NCBI GenBank assembly: GCA_002391425.1
Contig: DGEZ01000066.1
Coordinates: 1-6,361, forward strand
Direction of reading: 5' to 3'
DNA: 6,361 bases
DNA from: Micrococcales bacterium UBA3913
Lineage (GTDB): Bacteria; Actinomycetota; Actinomycetes; Actinomycetales; Microbacteriaceae
In this document: one piece after another, positions 4,927-6,361 of the stretch
Layout: each line of letters starts with the position of its first letter
How positions within the stretch are numbered: the stretch's first letter is position 1
Program-made: the position numbers and the translations under genes
Notes under the pieces: generated by a model
Told to the model about the DNA's origin: nothing
Database searches by the model: none
Seen by the model: the letters and a program-made list of their open reading frames with translations, nothing else

Positions 4927-5433
4927 TTAACGGCCAGAACCCACCAGGCGTCTCCGACGCTTCACGACAAACGCTGCCGCCAGCGCGGCACCTGAGACAC
5001 ACAGGACCGTGATCCCCCAAGGCGATCCGGCAGCCGCGCCGAGCGCCGCTTCCCAGACCGCAAAACCAATGGTCGAGTAGATGAGGGCCCACGCTAAGCA
5101 CCCGGGGATCATCGCGAGAGTGTATTTCCACCACGGCATCCGGATCAGGCCCGCGCCCGCGTTGGCAAGGGTCTGAAACCCGATAGTGAGAAACGACAGC
5201 GGGATGACTGGTAGGCCCCATTTGTGCAGGGCACGAATTCCCGGCTCGGTCGCCGGCGAACGGAGCCAGGCTACGACCCGGCTCCCCCAGGTGGTACGCG
5301 GATGCGCGTGTCGAGCGGTCAATTCCGCGCTCCACCATCCCAGGGCGAACGTCGCCTGAGCGCGCAGAAAAACGACGATCGTGAGGAACGCGAACACGAG
5401 CGCGAAGGGACCATGTGCCAGGAACTCCGCCAC
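4927..5433 (-). CDS. Short VTT/DedA-like membrane protein
   Basis: This encodes a 168-residue hydrophobic protein. It has an N-terminal helix (about 8-23, GPFALVFAFLTIVVFL) and a polar stretch (35-72). The VTT-type core follows: HKWGLPVIPLSFLTIGFQTL, then NAGAGLIRMPWWKYTLAMIP and GCLAWALIYSTIGFAVW. A last helix (about 138-157) ends in a basic tail, KRRRRLVGSGR. The A-G-x-x-R-M-x-x-x-x-Y/F...G-x-x-x-W block is typical of the DedA/VTT superfamily, whose best-known members flip lipids or support membrane homeostasis. It is shorter than classical DedA (about 200 residues) and lacks the N-terminal acidic P-P-G-E region. The two arginines needed in E. coli YqjA/YghB align with S80 and Q87, so it may act differently. 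It starts at GTG 5433, with AGGTGG (5443-5448) 9 nt upstream. It is divergent from the PfpI gene. Confidence 0.8.
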   Translation of the reverse strand: MAEFLAHGPFALVFAFLTIVVFLRAQATFALGWWSAELTARHAHPRTTWGSRVVAWLRSPATEPGIRALHKWGLPVIPLSFLTIGFQTLANAGAGLIRMPWWKYTLAMIPGCLAWALIYSTIGFAVWEAALGAAAGSPWGITVLCVSGAALAAAFVVKRRRRLVGSGR

Positions 5434-5628
5434 GTGAGGTCACCACCTGTCACTTCACCGCAAACACCATGGGCTGCAGACACACCACCATCCCGGATCC
5501 GTCCGGACCATCGGTCGCTGCACCGACAGCCTATCGGAGTGCGTCACCGTGCGAGTCTGCTCCTTCTCTGGTCCCCGAGGACTTCGGGAGCACAGAGAGC
5601 TGGAGAGTGCTCACACACCCCGGATTCC

Positions 5629-5655
5629 CTGCCTGGCCACGTCAGGGCCAGGCAG
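5629..5655. repeat. Perfect 10-bp-stem hairpin upstream of the PfpI gene
   Basis: CTGCCTGGCC (5629-5638), loop ACGTCAG, GGCCAGGCAG (5646-5655) pair perfectly. It lies about 70 bp upstream of the PfpI start and ahead of its likely -10 box, so it is outside the expected PfpI transcript. It has no T-tract on either strand. It could end an unseen transcript entering from the left, or be a binding site. Confidence 0.6.
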
Positions 5656-5664
5656 CCCAGGCGG

Positions 5665-5705
5665 CTGTCACGACAGACTAGCCATGGGCCCCACCGGCCT
5701 ATCAT
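5665..5705 (+). promoter_or_regulatory. Candidate promoter and dyad of the PfpI gene
   Basis: TATCAT (5700-5705) matches five of six bases of the -10 consensus and lies 20 bp before the chosen GTG start. Upstream, CTGTC-AC-GACAG (5665-5676) is a perfect 5-bp-arm dyad near the -35 region. No proper TTGACA-like box stands at 16-18 nt, so activator-dependent or other-sigma use is possible. The -10 overlaps the upstream ATG at 5704, which argues against that ATG as the start. Confidence 0.35.
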
Positions 5706-5724
5706 GGACAACAAAGGAAGCAAC

Positions 5725-6273
5725 GTGACACACACCTCCCCCACCGCCCTGGTCATCTCCACGAACTACGGCACCGAGACCGAAGAACTCGTGGGCACCG
5801 TCTCGCGTTTGACGGACGCTGGCATCAGCGTCACCGTGTCGGCACCCGAGCAGGCCCCCATCCGCACCCTCGTTCTTGATGCGCAGCCCGGCCCCGAGGT
5901 CACCCCGGACACCGAGCTCGCTGCCGAGTCTGCGGCCTCATATGACGCGCTCGTGATCCCCGGCGGAACCCTCAATGCGGATGCTCTGCGTGTCAATTCA
6001 GACGCACAGCGGATCGCTCGCGAGTTCGCGGAATCTGGGAAGGTCATCGCGGCCATCTGCCACGGACCCTGGTTGCTCGCTGAAACAGCACTCAGCTCCG
6101 GACGCACCCTCACCTCCTACTCCTCGATCCGCACGGATCTGACCAACGCCGGAGCGCGTTGGGTCGACAGTGAGGTCGTCGTCGATACAGCAGACGACTA
6201 CACGGTTATCACCTCACGCACACCCGACGACATCCCCGCATTCGCGGGTGCAATCGTCACCGCACTGAGCTGA
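5725..6273 (+). CDS. DJ-1/PfpI family protein (type 1 glutamine amidotransferase-like)
   Basis: This encodes a 182-residue cytoplasmic protein of the DJ-1/ThiJ/PfpI fold. The order is strand 1 and the NYG-T-E-T-E-E-L segment (14-22), VTVSAP (36-41), SYDALVIPGGTLNADALR (72-89), the nucleophile elbow AAICHGPWLLAE with C112-H113, TLTSYSSIRTDLTNAGARWV, and ITSRTPDDIPAF near the end. The C-H-G-P elbow and the TSY-S-I-R-D-L-NAGA-WVD and SR-P-D-D-PAF blocks match PfpI/YhbO-like proteins closely. These are variously reported as proteases, glyoxalase III-like or protein deglycases, so the activity is not settled. D86 sits near the family's catalytic-site glutamate. GTG 5725 has AAAGGAAG at 5713-5720 and is preferred; the in-frame ATG at 5704 lies inside the likely -10 box. 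The length is normal for the family. It is divergent from the VTT-protein gene and preceded by a hairpin and dyad. Confidence 0.92.
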   Translation: MTHTSPTALVISTNYGTETEELVGTVSRLTDAGISVTVSAPEQAPIRTLVLDAQPGPEVTPDTELAAESAASYDALVIPGGTLNADALRVNSDAQRIAREFAESGKVIAAICHGPWLLAETALSSGRTLTSYSSIRTDLTNAGARWVDSEVVVDTADDYTVITSRTPDDIPAFAGAIVTALS

Positions 6274-6276
6274 ACC

Positions 6277-6361
6277 GTGGCAGCACGCACGCGCACGCCG
6301 ACCTTCACCCGCACGGAGCTCGTCTCCGGGTTCTTGAAGTCTCGGCGGGCCCGGCCGCCGC
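6277..6361 (+). CDS. Possible start of a further gene, cut by the window edge
   Basis: A GTG 3 bp after the PfpI stop opens 28 codons to the end without a stop, reading MAARTRTPTFTRTELVSGFL followed by an Arg/Pro-rich stretch. The tight spacing would suit a two-gene operon with PfpI. The SD is weak (GAGCTGA overlapping the PfpI stop), the sequence is too short to name, and a minus frame is also open across part of it, so this is only a candidate. Confidence 0.28.
   Translation, partial: MAARTRTPTFTRTELVSGFLKSRRARPP

Larger units (their letters stand above)
5434..5724. other. 291-bp divergent gap between VTT-protein and PfpI genes, with hairpin and promoter elements
   Basis: No credible gene is seen; the open plus frames read as Pro/Ser/Arg-rich filler. 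The gap holds a perfect hairpin (5629-5655), a small dyad CTGTC-AC-GACAG (5665-5676) and a -10-like TATCAT (5700-5705) followed by the PfpI SD (5713-5720). The VTT-protein SD lies at 5443-5448. GC-rich restriction-like palindromes (GGATCC, TCCGGA) near 5493-5510 seem incidental. Confidence 0.6.

Noticed and set aside
4223..5446. A 407-codon open frame on the minus strand
   Set aside because: It runs antisense through the well-supported VKOR gene and out of frame through the VTT-protein gene. Its translation has no family motifs and abnormal composition, so it is a GC-rich shadow frame.
5493..5540. Cluster of short palindromes (GGATCC, TCCGGA, TCGGT...ACCGA) upstream of the PfpI gene
   Set aside because: The 5-6-bp palindromes are expected by chance in DNA this GC-rich and do not line up with promoter elements.
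5224..5724. Long N-terminal extension of the PfpI frame
   Set aside because: The extension is antisense to the VTT-protein gene and is not PfpI-like. The GTG at 5725 has a strong SD, and a -10-like box lies just before it.
1..6361. CRISPR array, tRNA/rRNA genes, toxin-antitoxin or phage-defence system
   Set aside because: No regularly spaced repeats, no cloverleaf-like or rRNA-like sequence, and no nuclease, toxin or defence-domain motifs were found in any supported gene.

Overview
The window is about 6.4 kb of GC-rich DNA. Codon use, GTG/TTG starts with purine-rich Shine-Dalgarno (SD) sites, and the resemblance of the proteins to actinobacterial families (an AhpE-type peroxiredoxin, a short VTT/DedA-like protein, a PfpI-type DJ-1 protein, an IS30 transposase ending in 'RPRKTL') point to a high-GC actinomycete, perhaps a Microbacteriaceae-like organism. 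The genus is inference. No tRNA, rRNA or CRISPR array is seen.

Left part (1-1694): a DUF1801 protein cut by the left edge (minus) is divergent from a four-helix DoxX-like membrane protein (plus). The 126 bp between them carry nested inverted repeats. DoxX converges, with a 14-bp gap, on a GNAT N-acetyltransferase of the RimJ/RimL type (minus).

Middle (1695-2458): this holds the C-terminal two thirds of an IS30-family transposase (minus). Its N-terminal DNA-binding region is missing. A perfect 10-bp-stem hairpin sits in frame immediately after the catalytic glutamate. The break lies about 55 bp from the start of the peroxiredoxin gene, and a 7-bp-arm palindrome sits in that gap.

Right part (2459-6273): five intact genes of stress and redox character follow. 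They are an AhpE-like peroxiredoxin (+), an AqpZ-type water channel (-), a VKOR-type disulfide-generating membrane enzyme (+), a short divergent VTT/DedA-like membrane protein (-) and a DJ-1/PfpI protein (+). The window ends in what may be the first 28 codons of another gene.

Whole-window view: nine genes or gene remnants switch strand at nearly every step and no operon is visible. All five genes on the right fit oxidant, disulfide or carbonyl stress or membrane maintenance, and they sit next to a broken insertion sequence. This suggests an accretion-type stress island rather than a co-transcribed pathway, which is inference. No clearly new multi-gene system is visible. The most unusual single item is the palindrome inserted in frame in the transposase.
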